Assembly: GCA_045561235.1 (NCBI GenBank)
Contig: JBJKYB010000001.1
Span: forward strand, 60,893-124,892
Direction: 5' to 3'
Origin: GCA-2705445 sp002705445
Lineage (GTDB): Bacteria; Pseudomonadota; Gammaproteobacteria; Poriferisulfidales; GCA-002705445
Length of the DNA: 64,000 nucleotides
How positions within the stretch are numbered: position 1 is the stretch's first letter; every line of letters starts with the position of its first letter. The notes beneath the pieces were generated by a model. The model did not search any database, had not been told where the DNA came from, and worked only from the letters and a program-made list of their open reading frames with translations. Below, piece after piece: positions 8,948 to 17,321 of this stretch. The translations under genes were made by a program, and so were the position numbers.

Positions 8948-9744
8948 AAATTTCAATAATTACAACAATGACTAATCCAGAGGAAAGAAAAGATCCTTGG
9001 CAAGAGGCTCTAAGTTGCTACGAAGATTTTTCTGATGAAGTAATAATTACTGGAAAAGATTGGCCAATTGAATTCTCTTGGGAACAAATTGGACAGTATT
9101 TTCAAGAAGGATTTGACAAAGCATCTTCTGACTGGGTTTTAAGAATGGACTTAGATTATTTCTTTCATGAAAAAGATTTTCAAAAAATAAAAAATTTTCT
9201 AATAGAAAATAAAAAATCTCCAGTTGTTTCATTTCCTCAATATCAGATTTTTACTTCTGACAGATATCAAGTAAAAACTAAATTGTGTAATGCATTCAAT
9301 AAAAAGTACTTTCCAAATATCTTTCTTAATGGTGGTGGAGATTTGTGCCAACCAACACTAAATGAACTCCAATTATTACATAAAGATTATCCAACAATAA
9401 ATACACCTTTATATCAGTATGACTCAATCCTGAGAACCAAGGAAATTATCGCTAATGATAGAGCTAGGTTTGCAAGAGCCTGGTATAGATACTTTAATAA
9501 TTATGGTGATAGGGGTGGTTCTCAACCGGAGGAAGCATTTGAAGCATGGTTTCAAATGATAATTCAGAGGTATAAATTTCATGTAAATAAATTGAAAATA
9601 GAAGATCATCCAAAATATATTAAAGAAACCTTATTATCTCTAGATGAGAATCAATTTGGATATTCAGCTTTTGGTCTTAAGGACAACATCAAACGAAATA
9701 TTTTTCATAGATACGTTGGATATAAACAAAAATACCTGAGTTAG
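8944..9744 (+). CDS. GT2-like glycosyltransferase with TTG start
   Basis: The 266-aa protein starts KISIITTMTNPEERKDPW and has SSDWVLRMDLDYFFHEKD, a DxD-like motif at the position expected for a GT-A fold. The rest is divergent, so the donor cannot be predicted. The start is TTG inside the previous gene's stop (TTGA), the only in-frame start that keeps the N-terminal beta strand. It ends the 6226-9744 run of four overlapping or nearly touching transferase genes. Confidence 0.65.
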   Translation: MKISIITTMTNPEERKDPWQEALSCYEDFSDEVIITGKDWPIEFSWEQIGQYFQEGFDKASSDWVLRMDLDYFFHEKDFQKIKNFLIENKKSPVVSFPQYQIFTSDRYQVKTKLCNAFNKKYFPNIFLNGGGDLCQPTLNELQLLHKDYPTINTPLYQYDSILRTKEIIANDRARFARAWYRYFNNYGDRGGSQPEEAFEAWFQMIIQRYKFHVNKLKIEDHPKYIKETLLSLDENQFGYSAFGLKDNIKRNIFHRYVGYKQKYLS

Positions 9745-9785
9745 ATAATAAAATTAATTTAATAATTAGTATGCTTTAATTACAT

Positions 9786-10505
9786 ATGAGTGAATTTTGG
9801 AGTAATAAAATTGAACCCGGATATTATGATCTTATACTGAAAAGTGGAATACTTTCAGATAAAAGTCCACAAGCAGCATGGCATAATAAAACTTTTACAA
9901 AAATATCTAATTTTATCAACGAGGAAGATTATTTACTAGATTTTGCTTGCGGCCCAGGCACTCTTACAGGTCAATACTTAAATTTAAAAAAAAATCCAGT
10001 ATGTGTTGATATTTCTGAAAAACAAATCAATTACGCAACAAAGACATACAAGGGAAAAGCAACATACATGACTCTTAATGAATTTGATTTTAATGATTAC
10101 CACGATACTTTTGATACAGTTACTTGTTTAGGACTGTTTGAATTTATATCAAAAGAAGAAGGTATAAATTTATTAAATAATTTTTATAAAATATTAAAAC
10201 CAAATGGCAAGTTGTATTTAACAACTCCAAATTTTAAAACAAGTATGAGATTACTAGAGTTTTTTTTAAACAGACTTGGATCATTAGATTATTCAAAAGA
10301 ATATAAATCAAGATATACAAAAAAAACTTTTAATGAGCTAATTAAAAAGTCAACGTTTAAAATTGAAAATATAGAAAAATATATGACTCCGATGATATTT
10401 ATGAGCATTTTTGGAAATCGGGCAGGTTTATTTTTGGATAATTATCTTGAGAAATTTTTTAGAAATCATTTGGGATATATTCTTTTTTTTGGGTTAAAAA
10501 AATGA
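9786..10505 (+). CDS. class I SAM-dependent methyltransferase
   Basis: This 239-aa protein has motif I LDFACGPGTLTGQYL (about 50-64), the acidic post-I strand PVCVDISEKQINYA, and VTCLGLFEFIS at motif IV, as in ubiquinone/menaquinone or glycan methyltransferases of the Methyltransf_11/25 type. A TATGCT hexamer lies 10 nt before the ATG, giving a leader of only a few bases. It overlaps the following GT2 gene by 4 bp (ATGA), so it is likely co-transcribed with 10502-14172. Confidence 0.8.
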   Translation: MSEFWSNKIEPGYYDLILKSGILSDKSPQAAWHNKTFTKISNFINEEDYLLDFACGPGTLTGQYLNLKKNPVCVDISEKQINYATKTYKGKATYMTLNEFDFNDYHDTFDTVTCLGLFEFISKEEGINLLNNFYKILKPNGKLYLTTPNFKTSMRLLEFFLNRLGSLDYSKEYKSRYTKKTFNELIKKSTFKIENIEKYMTPMIFMSIFGNRAGLFLDNYLEKFFRNHLGYILFFGLKK

Positions 10506-11293
10506 AAAAAGAGTTAAGTATTATATTGCCAACACTAAATGAATATGAAAACCTCAAAGTTTTAGTTCCTGAACTCGAGAAAATTTTAGTGGAAGAAAAA
10601 TTAGATAATTACGAAATTATTATCGTAGATGATGGCTCTATTGACAATACCGTTGGTTTAATTAATAACTTTAATAAAACAAATTCAAATATTAAAATAA
10701 TTTCTCGTAGTTCAAACCCTTCACTTCCTCTATCCATTTGGGAAGGGATTGATGTAGCAATATGTAAAAACGTCATGTGGCTAGATGCCGATGGCTCTAT
10801 GCACAACAAAGCTGTAAAAGAATTAGTCATAAGTTATTTTGAAAATCAAAAAGTAATTATCGGTTCAAGATTTGTTGAAGGTGGGGGGTATAAAGGTGTT
10901 ACTGAATTGAATAATAAGTCATTCCTAAAGGCAGCTTTTAATGTTAGTAAGTCTGAAGACTCTGTCCTCGGAATGATTGTATCTATTATGTTTAATAAAC
11001 TTTTAAATTTAATTTTGAAATCAGAAGTAAAAGATCTAACTAGTGGTTTTATAATTCTTAAAAAAAAATATTTATCAAAATCTTTATTTGATGATTCAAA
11101 TTATGGAGAGTATTTTTTGAACATTGTGACATTTTTAATGAAATCAAATATTCCTATAAAAGAAATTGGTTATATTTGTGATACTAGAAAGTATGGAAAA
11201 TCAAAAACAGCTTCATCAATATTTCAATTAATATCAAGAGGAATTCCATATTTAACAACAGCATATAAATGCAGGGTAGAATTAAAACTATGA
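10502..11293 (+). CDS. GT2 glycosyltransferase
   Basis: The 263-aa GT-A protein has LSIILPTLNEYENL at the N terminus, IIIVDDGSIDNT for UDP binding, MWLDADGSMH as the DxD motif and DLTSGFIILKKKYL in the acceptor half. This is the polyprenyl-phosphate sugar synthase-like branch of GT2, with no C-terminal membrane helices. It is coupled to the methyltransferase upstream (ATGA, 10502-10505) and to the cupin downstream (ATGA, 11290-11293). Confidence 0.85.
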   Translation: MKKELSIILPTLNEYENLKVLVPELEKILVEEKLDNYEIIIVDDGSIDNTVGLINNFNKTNSNIKIISRSSNPSLPLSIWEGIDVAICKNVMWLDADGSMHNKAVKELVISYFENQKVIIGSRFVEGGGYKGVTELNNKSFLKAAFNVSKSEDSVLGMIVSIMFNKLLNLILKSEVKDLTSGFIILKKKYLSKSLFDDSNYGEYFLNIVTFLMKSNIPIKEIGYICDTRKYGKSKTASSIFQLISRGIPYLTTAYKCRVELKL

Positions 11294-11682
11294 AAATATA
11301 TGATTCAAATAATTTGCTTTTAGCACAAAAGATAATTCCATTTTCTACAGATTCTCAAAAGCAATTTTTTACAGAGGACTATTTAGATTTTCAAGTTGCA
11401 TCTTTTTCTTTAGAAAAAGATAGTGTAATCGAACGTCATATACACAACAAACAAAATAGGATTATAGAAACTACTTCTGAAGTTCTAATTTTATTAAGTG
11501 GAAGAATAGAAGTAGAAATATATGACAATAATTTAAAATTTATAGATAAATTTTTAATAATGCCCGGTGAAATCATTGTTTTGTTTTCGGGAGGGCATTC
11601 ATTAAAGATCATTGAAGAAGCTAAATTTATTGAAATAAAGCAGGGGCCTTTCGATGAAAACAATGATAAAAAAAGATTTTAA
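11290..11682 (+). CDS. cupin-fold protein, WbuC/sugar-isomerase-like
   Basis: I chose the ATG that overlaps the previous stop (ATGA at 11290), giving 130 aa. An upstream in-frame ATG at 11269 would lie inside the GT2 gene. The protein has a single cupin barrel with VIERHIHNKQNR as the first metal-binding motif, LLSGRIEVEIYD, IMPGEIIVLFSGGHS as the second, and an IKQGPFDENND tail. Similar small cupins sit in O-antigen loci next to DegT aminotransferases, where they act as sugar isomerases or remain unassigned. The next gene is exactly such an aminotransferase, starting within the stop codon. Confidence 0.65.
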   Translation: MKIYDSNNLLLAQKIIPFSTDSQKQFFTEDYLDFQVASFSLEKDSVIERHIHNKQNRIIETTSEVLILLSGRIEVEIYDNNLKFIDKFLIMPGEIIVLFSGGHSLKIIEEAKFIEIKQGPFDENNDKKRF

Positions 11683-12809
11683 TGATTCGAGTATTTAAAC
11701 CTTGGATTACGTTTACCAACTCTTTTGATGTATTTAAGGCAGCATTAAAAAAAGAAATTTCTGGATCAAGTATTTATGTAAAAAAATTTGAAACTGAATT
11801 TTCCAAAAAACACAACAATATGTTTTCAGTTGCTGTTTCGAATGGTTCAGTCGCATTAGACCTAGTGTTAAACAGTTTAGATTTAAACGAAGAGGATGAG
11901 ATAATAATTCCATCCTTAACTATAATTTCTTGTTTAGCTTCTATATCAAGAACACCGGCAAAGCCAATATTTTGCGATGTAAACTTCGATTCATGGAATA
12001 TGACACTTGATAACGTAAAGGAAAAAGTTACGAAAAATACAAAAGCAATTCTTGCTGTTCATACATATGGATTGCCATGTGATATTGAAAAAATTTCAGA
12101 ATTCTGTACTGAAAATAGCATTACTTTAATTGAAGATTCGGCTGAAGCTCATGGAATTTTTGTCAATGATAAACTTTGCGGCACATTTGGTGATTTTGCT
12201 ACATTCAGCTTTTATGCAAATAAACATATCACTGCTGGAGAAGGGGGAATGATACTATCTAGAGATAAAGACAACTATTCAAAATTTTTACAAATGAGAA
12301 ATTTAGATTTTACAAAAATTAATCGTTTTAAAACAAATAATTTATATTGGAATTCTAGGCTAGGGGGCCTTCAAGCAGCTTTGGGCTACTCTCAAATAAA
12401 AAATAAAACCTATGAAAAAATTATCCTTAAAAAGAAAAAACAGGGATATTTTTATAATGAACTGTTAAGCAAATATAGCGACTATTTTTATTTACCTTTA
12501 AAACAGGTAAACGATGTTAATAATAATTATTGGGTATATGGCCTAGTATTAAAAAGTCCTGGCTTAAGGGATAAGTTACTCGAATTATTGATGAATGATA
12601 ACATTGAAAGTAGACCTTTTTTTTGGCCACTTCATCAACAACCATCTTATGAAAACAATTATGAGGAAATATTTCACCTTCCAAATTCAGAATATTTAGG
12701 TAAAAACGGATTTTATATTCCCTTAGGGTCGCATATGAGTAAAAAAAAGCAAAAGTATGTTGTAACTAGATTAGTTTTTAATATTGAAAAATTACTAGAA
12801 AATGACTGA
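11682..12809 (+). CDS. DegT/DnrJ/EryC1/StrS sugar aminotransferase
   Basis: This 375-aa PLP enzyme has the aspartate in DSAEAHG, the Schiff-base lysine in FYANKHITAGEGGM, and the N-terminal substrate block NGSVALDLVLNSL. Enzymes of this family transaminate nucleotide-linked keto-sugars. With gmd in the same island, GDP-4-keto-6-deoxymannose to GDP-perosamine is a plausible reaction, but that is inference. It overlaps the cupin by one base and the following membrane protein by 8 bp, so the three form a unit. Confidence 0.88.
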   Translation: MIRVFKPWITFTNSFDVFKAALKKEISGSSIYVKKFETEFSKKHNNMFSVAVSNGSVALDLVLNSLDLNEEDEIIIPSLTIISCLASISRTPAKPIFCDVNFDSWNMTLDNVKEKVTKNTKAILAVHTYGLPCDIEKISEFCTENSITLIEDSAEAHGIFVNDKLCGTFGDFATFSFYANKHITAGEGGMILSRDKDNYSKFLQMRNLDFTKINRFKTNNLYWNSRLGGLQAALGYSQIKNKTYEKIILKKKKQGYFYNELLSKYSDYFYLPLKQVNDVNNNYWVYGLVLKSPGLRDKLLELLMNDNIESRPFFWPLHQQPSYENNYEEIFHLPNSEYLGKNGFYIPLGSHMSKKKQKYVVTRLVFNIEKLLEND

Positions 12810-14172
12810 TATTAAATTTAAACCGTACAAAGATATATATCTTTATTATTCTTTATTATTCGTTTTTTTTCTTTTTACAAATGTATCAATTTTTTCTATA
12901 TACGCTTTTTTAATCATTGTTTTGTTAAATCATAATAGATTTCTTCCGTATGGTGGAATTTTTGTGTTTACGACTATTACATTTTATATATTAAGGTTTT
13001 CAGCATCAATTTCAGATAAATTTAATGGATTGTGGAAAAGCTTATCTTTGAGCAACTATGCTTCGGATGAAAGATTTTGGGATTTACAATTAAATTTAAT
13101 TTCTATGAAATGCATAGTGGGTAATGTTGAAAATTATTACCTAAAGTTTTCAACAACTAGTTATAAATCATGTCCCTATTCAGCAAAGTATGGACCTTTA
13201 TCAACAAAAATTCCTTACATCGGAGATATTTGGGTTGGTACTATAATATTTTCTTTTTTAGGAATAGCTTCATTAATCTTCATATATTTTTTACTTATAA
13301 AAAGAGAGGCTGATAACAAACTATATTGTTCTATTCTTTTGTTAATTTCTCCAATAAATTTCGTTGTGGAGAGAATGAATATTGATTTGTTTATATTTTT
13401 ATTTTTACTTCTTGCAATTATAAATTATTCGAAATATCCCAGACTCTCTATTTTGCTAGTTTTGTTTTTGTCTCTATATAAAATTCATCCTTTAGGAGTA
13501 ATGATTGGTTTGCTATTTTATTCTTATTTTATTGATAACAAAAAAAATATTGATTACATAATAAATTCATTGGTTTCTTTTTTTACGATCTACTTTTTAG
13601 ATGCAATCTTCTTTACGAGCACCCTTATTGATACAGAATGGAGACCTGCTGGTTTAGACATAACATTTGGAATCTTGTCAGATGCCATTATTCTTTCTAA
13701 ATTCATAGAAAATAATGCAATAGTTAATTACTTATTTATACTTTTAACAATATTTATTTTTGTTATCTTTTTTGACTTCAGTTCGATATTAAATTTTTCT
13801 AAATTCACACCACTGGAAAGATTGTACTATTTGTCTTTTGTATTTTTATTTTTTGTAAATACGCTTTACGCTAATTATGACTACAGAATACCTCTTTTCT
13901 TTCCTTGTCTATTCTTGATTATCAAGTATGGAAGTAGGCAAAGTTATTTTCTAGTATTTTTTGCATTTGTAATGCCTGTTGACCTAAAAATTAGCTTACT
14001 AAATTTAGAAATGAATTTGATACAAAATATTGTATCTTTAATTGGGAGATTAAGCATTTACTCCTTTTTAATTATTAACTTACAATTAGTTAAGAAAATA
14101 ATTTTTCAATTTTTAAATTTTGAAGATTTGAAAACGAAATTTACTAGTAAAATCAAAAGTATTAATAAATAA
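12802..14172 (+). CDS. membrane glycosyltransferase, GT87-like (GT-C)
   Basis: The 456-aa protein has about ten transmembrane segments. Between them lies VVERMNIDLFIFLFLLLAI, which resembles the RxN-D motif of GT87/DUF2029 polyprenyl-phosphomannose-dependent mannosyltransferases, followed by SLYKIHPLG. Such enzymes act at the outer membrane face using polyprenyl-P-sugar donors. It ends the 9786-14172 operon. Its last 67 bp overlap the 3' end of the convergent membrane gene, the longest overlap in the island. Confidence 0.65.
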   Translation: MTDIKFKPYKDIYLYYSLLFVFFLFTNVSIFSIYAFLIIVLLNHNRFLPYGGIFVFTTITFYILRFSASISDKFNGLWKSLSLSNYASDERFWDLQLNLISMKCIVGNVENYYLKFSTTSYKSCPYSAKYGPLSTKIPYIGDIWVGTIIFSFLGIASLIFIYFLLIKREADNKLYCSILLLISPINFVVERMNIDLFIFLFLLLAIINYSKYPRLSILLVLFLSLYKIHPLGVMIGLLFYSYFIDNKKNIDYIINSLVSFFTIYFLDAIFFTSTLIDTEWRPAGLDITFGILSDAIILSKFIENNAIVNYLFILLTIFIFVIFFDFSSILNFSKFTPLERLYYLSFVFLFFVNTLYANYDYRIPLFFPCLFLIIKYGSRQSYFLVFFAFVMPVDLKISLLNLEMNLIQNIVSLIGRLSIYSFLIINLQLVKKIIFQFLNFEDLKTKFTSKIKSINK

Positions 14173-15671
14173 ACAAATTTAAAAAAACTTATTATTTCAA
14201 TATTTTCAAGTAAATTAATAAAGTCCAAATTATCTGAAGGTAAACCAATGTTCTGTAAAACTAGAACCAATCTACTTTGTCCAAATAAAATCAAAAATAT
14301 CTTGATTATAATAGCTCCAACAAAGCTTCTTGAAGCAACGCTTAGATAAGAGTTTGGATCACCAAAAGAATCAATTAAACCTAAAGTGTAATTTGGGTTT
14401 GAATAACGAACATTTTCCATTCCAAAGGAATTTGTAATAGGAACGGTGCTTAGCTGTACACTTTGAGTAGACTCAAAAAATAAAACACTTAACATACCAA
14501 ATAAACTTAAAATATATAAGATATTTTTATAAAAATTATTTCCTAAATAATTTTTATTCAAAAAAATAATAAAAATTGACAAAGGAATCAAGCTGAACAA
14601 ATATCTATATCCATAGGACGATGCAGTTGTTTTCCAAATCAGAACAGTTGCAATAACCTGAAGATATGATAGTAAAATCAAAAAATACGTAACTCTATTT
14701 TTGTTATTTAAAAAATTAAATATAGAGATAAAAAACCCTACACAAATAGAAATAGATATCCAAAATAAACCAAATTCTTGTCCAAAGAAAATTATCAGTA
14801 AGTTTTTAATATTGGATATAAAAAACTCTAAGTTGAAATTAAAAAAACCACCAAGTTTATTAGTGTCATATACATATTGTGGATTAAAAGTAATAACACC
14901 GTATACAAGGTAAGAAAAACTACAAAATATAAATAAAGATAGAAGACTACTAATCCAAAAATACTTATTTTTGATTAATTGTAAAGAACTACCATTACTG
15001 TTCAGTAATTTATATATAAGAAATGGCAATAAAATTAAATAATAATTAGTCCACCTAATAAGCAGACCAATCACAATAGACAATGGAATTAGAAATATAT
15101 ATATATTTTTTTTATTACTATTTTGCTCATAAAAAAACTTTGTTGTTAGAAATATAATCAACGAAGTTGAAAATACTTCATATGAGTGAGTCATACTGAA
15201 CCTTTCAAAAGCGTAATAAGAAATACCAGAACCAAAAAACAATACAAAAAAAAGTAGTCTGTCTAATTTTTTGTTTATCATCAATAGAGATTTTAAAAGA
15301 AATTTATATCCAAGAAATAAGTAAAAGATACTACTAAACGAATACGTAATGATTCTATAATTAAAAACCCCACTACTATCCAATAATTTATCAATATAAT
15401 CACCTAAAAAATAAAAAGGAGCAGCTAATAAGCCACTTCCAACAAAACCTTTTGGAGCTATTTTTCCATTATATTTAATATGCTGATCTTCTTGAAGCTG
15501 ATTTGAATAGTCTAAATCAAAATCTGTAGCAATAGTTTTCGCATGTATGTAATAATCAAAATCGTCACCACAACAATCAATTGTATTAACAAATCTATAA
15601 TCAACTTTTAAAAAGAGAAGAATGAAAAATAATACTAGTAATACTAATTTTTTGCTGTCTAGATTATTCAT
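14106..15671 (-). CDS. multi-pass membrane protein, ArnT/PMT-like GT-C candidate
   Basis: The 521-aa protein starts with one helix and then the periplasmic loop CCGDDFDYYIHAKTI, continuing to KYNGKIAPKGFVGSGLLAAPFYFLG. An acidic pair soon after TM1 and a GxG-PFYFLG second loop resemble GT-C transferases related to dolichyl-P-mannose protein mannosyltransferase/ArnT. At least ten further helices follow. A transferase for lipid-linked sugars is likely but the substrate is not visible. The 3' end overlaps the convergent GT87-like gene by 67 bp. Confidence 0.6.
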   Translation of the reverse strand: MNNLDSKKLVLLVLFFILLFLKVDYRFVNTIDCCGDDFDYYIHAKTIATDFDLDYSNQLQEDQHIKYNGKIAPKGFVGSGLLAAPFYFLGDYIDKLLDSSGVFNYRIITYSFSSIFYLFLGYKFLLKSLLMINKKLDRLLFFVLFFGSGISYYAFERFSMTHSYEVFSTSLIIFLTTKFFYEQNSNKKNIYIFLIPLSIVIGLLIRWTNYYLILLPFLIYKLLNSNGSSLQLIKNKYFWISSLLSLFIFCSFSYLVYGVITFNPQYVYDTNKLGGFFNFNLEFFISNIKNLLIIFFGQEFGLFWISISICVGFFISIFNFLNNKNRVTYFLILLSYLQVIATVLIWKTTASSYGYRYLFSLIPLSIFIIFLNKNYLGNNFYKNILYILSLFGMLSVLFFESTQSVQLSTVPITNSFGMENVRYSNPNYTLGLIDSFGDPNSYLSVASRSFVGAIIIKIFLILFGQSRLVLVLQNIGLPSDNLDFINLLENIEIISFFKFVYLLILLILLVNFVFKSSKFKN

Positions 15672-15770
15672 ATATTTAGATAAAACCTACTTTAATATAG
15701 ATTACCGTTTAAAAATAGGAGATTAAATATCTAATAAAAAAATAATCTTTGAATTAAAATTATATTTATA

Positions 15771-16490
15771 GTGGAAACAAATAAAAAAAGCATTTCAATA
15801 ATTTTACCAACAAAAAATCATGAAAAGGTAGTTGTAAAAAATATTGATGGATTAAATAATTTTTTATCAAATAATTTTGAAAATTTTGAAATTTTAATTT
15901 TATCAAATGGAAGCAAGAGTCAAAATGTTGACCTATTAAAAAAATCAATAATGTTCGATGATTATGTTAAATTTTTTTTAGTTGAAAGTGTTGGCAAGGG
16001 TAATGCAGTAAAATTTGGGATAGATAAAGCTGCTTATGATAATCTAGTAATTTTTGATGCCGATTTTTCTTATGACTACAATTTAATATTAAGTTTTTTT
16101 AAAGATAATAAACCAATAGGTCCTTTTTGTTATGCAAATAGAAATACAACTAAGGAAATATTAAAAAATACAAAAATTTCAAGATTAATTGCAGGTTTCA
16201 TTTTTAATAAATTAATTAGATTCTATCTAAAAATAGACTCTAAAGACACTCAAGCTGGTTTTAAATTTATAAATAAAAAAATTTTTAATAATTCTAATAA
16301 ATTCATATCAGAAAACTACATGTACGATGTTGAGTTATTTTTATTAGCAAGGGATAGCAAAATAAGTCCAATTTCAATAGAGGTAAAAGAAATAAATACT
16401 GTTTCAAGTTCAAACATAAATCTATTTAGTGATTCAATAGAAATGTTTTTTTCACTACAAAAAATTAAAAAGCACTATTTTCATCGTTGA
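15771..16490 (+). CDS. GT2 glycosyltransferase (GTG start)
   Basis: The 239-aa protein has SIISIILPTKNHEK-type N-terminal residues, FEILILSNGSKS, GKGNAVKFGIDKA, VIFDADFSYDYN as DxD, and DTQAGFKFINKK in the acceptor half, which together place it in the polyprenyl-phosphate-sugar-synthase-like GT2 group. The start is GTG at 15771, preceded by TTATAT-type sequence and no Shine-Dalgarno, so the mRNA leader is probably absent or very short. The 3' end overlaps the convergent deacetylase by 26 bp. Confidence 0.78.
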   Translation: METNKKSISIILPTKNHEKVVVKNIDGLNNFLSNNFENFEILILSNGSKSQNVDLLKKSIMFDDYVKFFLVESVGKGNAVKFGIDKAAYDNLVIFDADFSYDYNLILSFFKDNKPIGPFCYANRNTTKEILKNTKISRLIAGFIFNKLIRFYLKIDSKDTQAGFKFINKKIFNNSNKFISENYMYDVELFLLARDSKISPISIEVKEINTVSSSNINLFSDSIEMFFSLQKIKKHYFHR

Positions 16491-17241
16491 CTAATAATAA
16501 ATACTCGTTTTTTCTGTTTTTGGATGAAACGTATTTGAAATGATTTTTTTTAAAGCAATCCTTTTCAGACTCTAAACCTGTACCTGGATGAAATGTTATT
16601 TCAGAATCCAACTTACTTTTCTGAAGTATGTTTAAATGTTTCTGTAAAGATTTTTTGTCATAGATTCCAGAATATAATAAACCTGCAAATCTTACTTTTG
16701 AATGATGAAGAATGTTTCTACATATCACTTTAAGTACAATTGAAGCAAATAAATTCCTATAAAATGTTAATTTAAAAAAGTATTTTAAATCTAATAAAAT
16801 CAATTTTTCATTAGGTATTCTGATTGATTTTATCTCGTCTGAATAATTATTAATGAGGTATTTAAAAATCCAAGGAATAATTTGTATATGGTGATGACCA
16901 TCAATCCCAAAGTCTTTATTAGAAAAATGTTTAGTAAATTTTCTAATCTGATAGTCAATTTCTTTTTTACAAATTTCTTTCTTTTTATTTCTCAAAAAAA
17001 ATAATTTCATGAAAGTTAAACTTTTTAGAAACTCTTCATCCTCCTTATTGTTTACAGAAGCTAAAGAGGTAAGGTTTAAATGTAAGCTAATATTTTCTAC
17101 ATTTGCATTGATTAATTTATTGATTAATTTATCACTTGTGTCAATCATTACAGACAAACTATTTATAATTCCATTTTTATAACAATCTAAAATATTTTGA
17201 GAGATATTTTCTGAATAACCATAATCATCTGCATGAATTTT
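16465..17241 (-). CDS. ChbG/HpnK (YdjC) family carbohydrate deacetylase
   Basis: The protein has KIHADDYGYS at the N terminus (metal-binding DD), SLHLNL, DGHHHIQ, RIPNE and ITFHPGTG, the full motif set of YdjC/ChbG-type N-deacetylases acting on N-acetyl-sugars. I start it at the ATG at 17241 (MCKVLKIHADD, 258 aa) because family members begin a few residues before the ADDxG strand. An in-frame ATG at 17295 would add 18 residues with no family support. It probably removes an acetyl group from a precursor in this glycan pathway. Confidence 0.83.
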   Translation of the reverse strand, partial: KIHADDYGYSENISQNILDCYKNGIINSLSVMIDTSDKLINKLINANVENISLHLNLTSLASVNNKEDEEFLKSLTFMKLFFLRNKKKEICKKEIDYQIRKFTKHFSNKDFGIDGHHHIQIIPWIFKYLINNYSDEIKSIRIPNEKLILLDLKYFFKLTFYRNLFASIVLKVICRNILHHSKVRFAGLLYSGIYDKKSLQKHLNILQKSKLDSEITFHPGTGLESEKDCFKKNHFKYVSSKNRKNEYLLLVNDENSAF

Positions 17242-17321
17242 TAAAACTTTACACATTGAACATAGACTAATATTTTTTTTTAATAAGTTAAACAACTTAA
17301 AGTAATTTAATATACTTTATA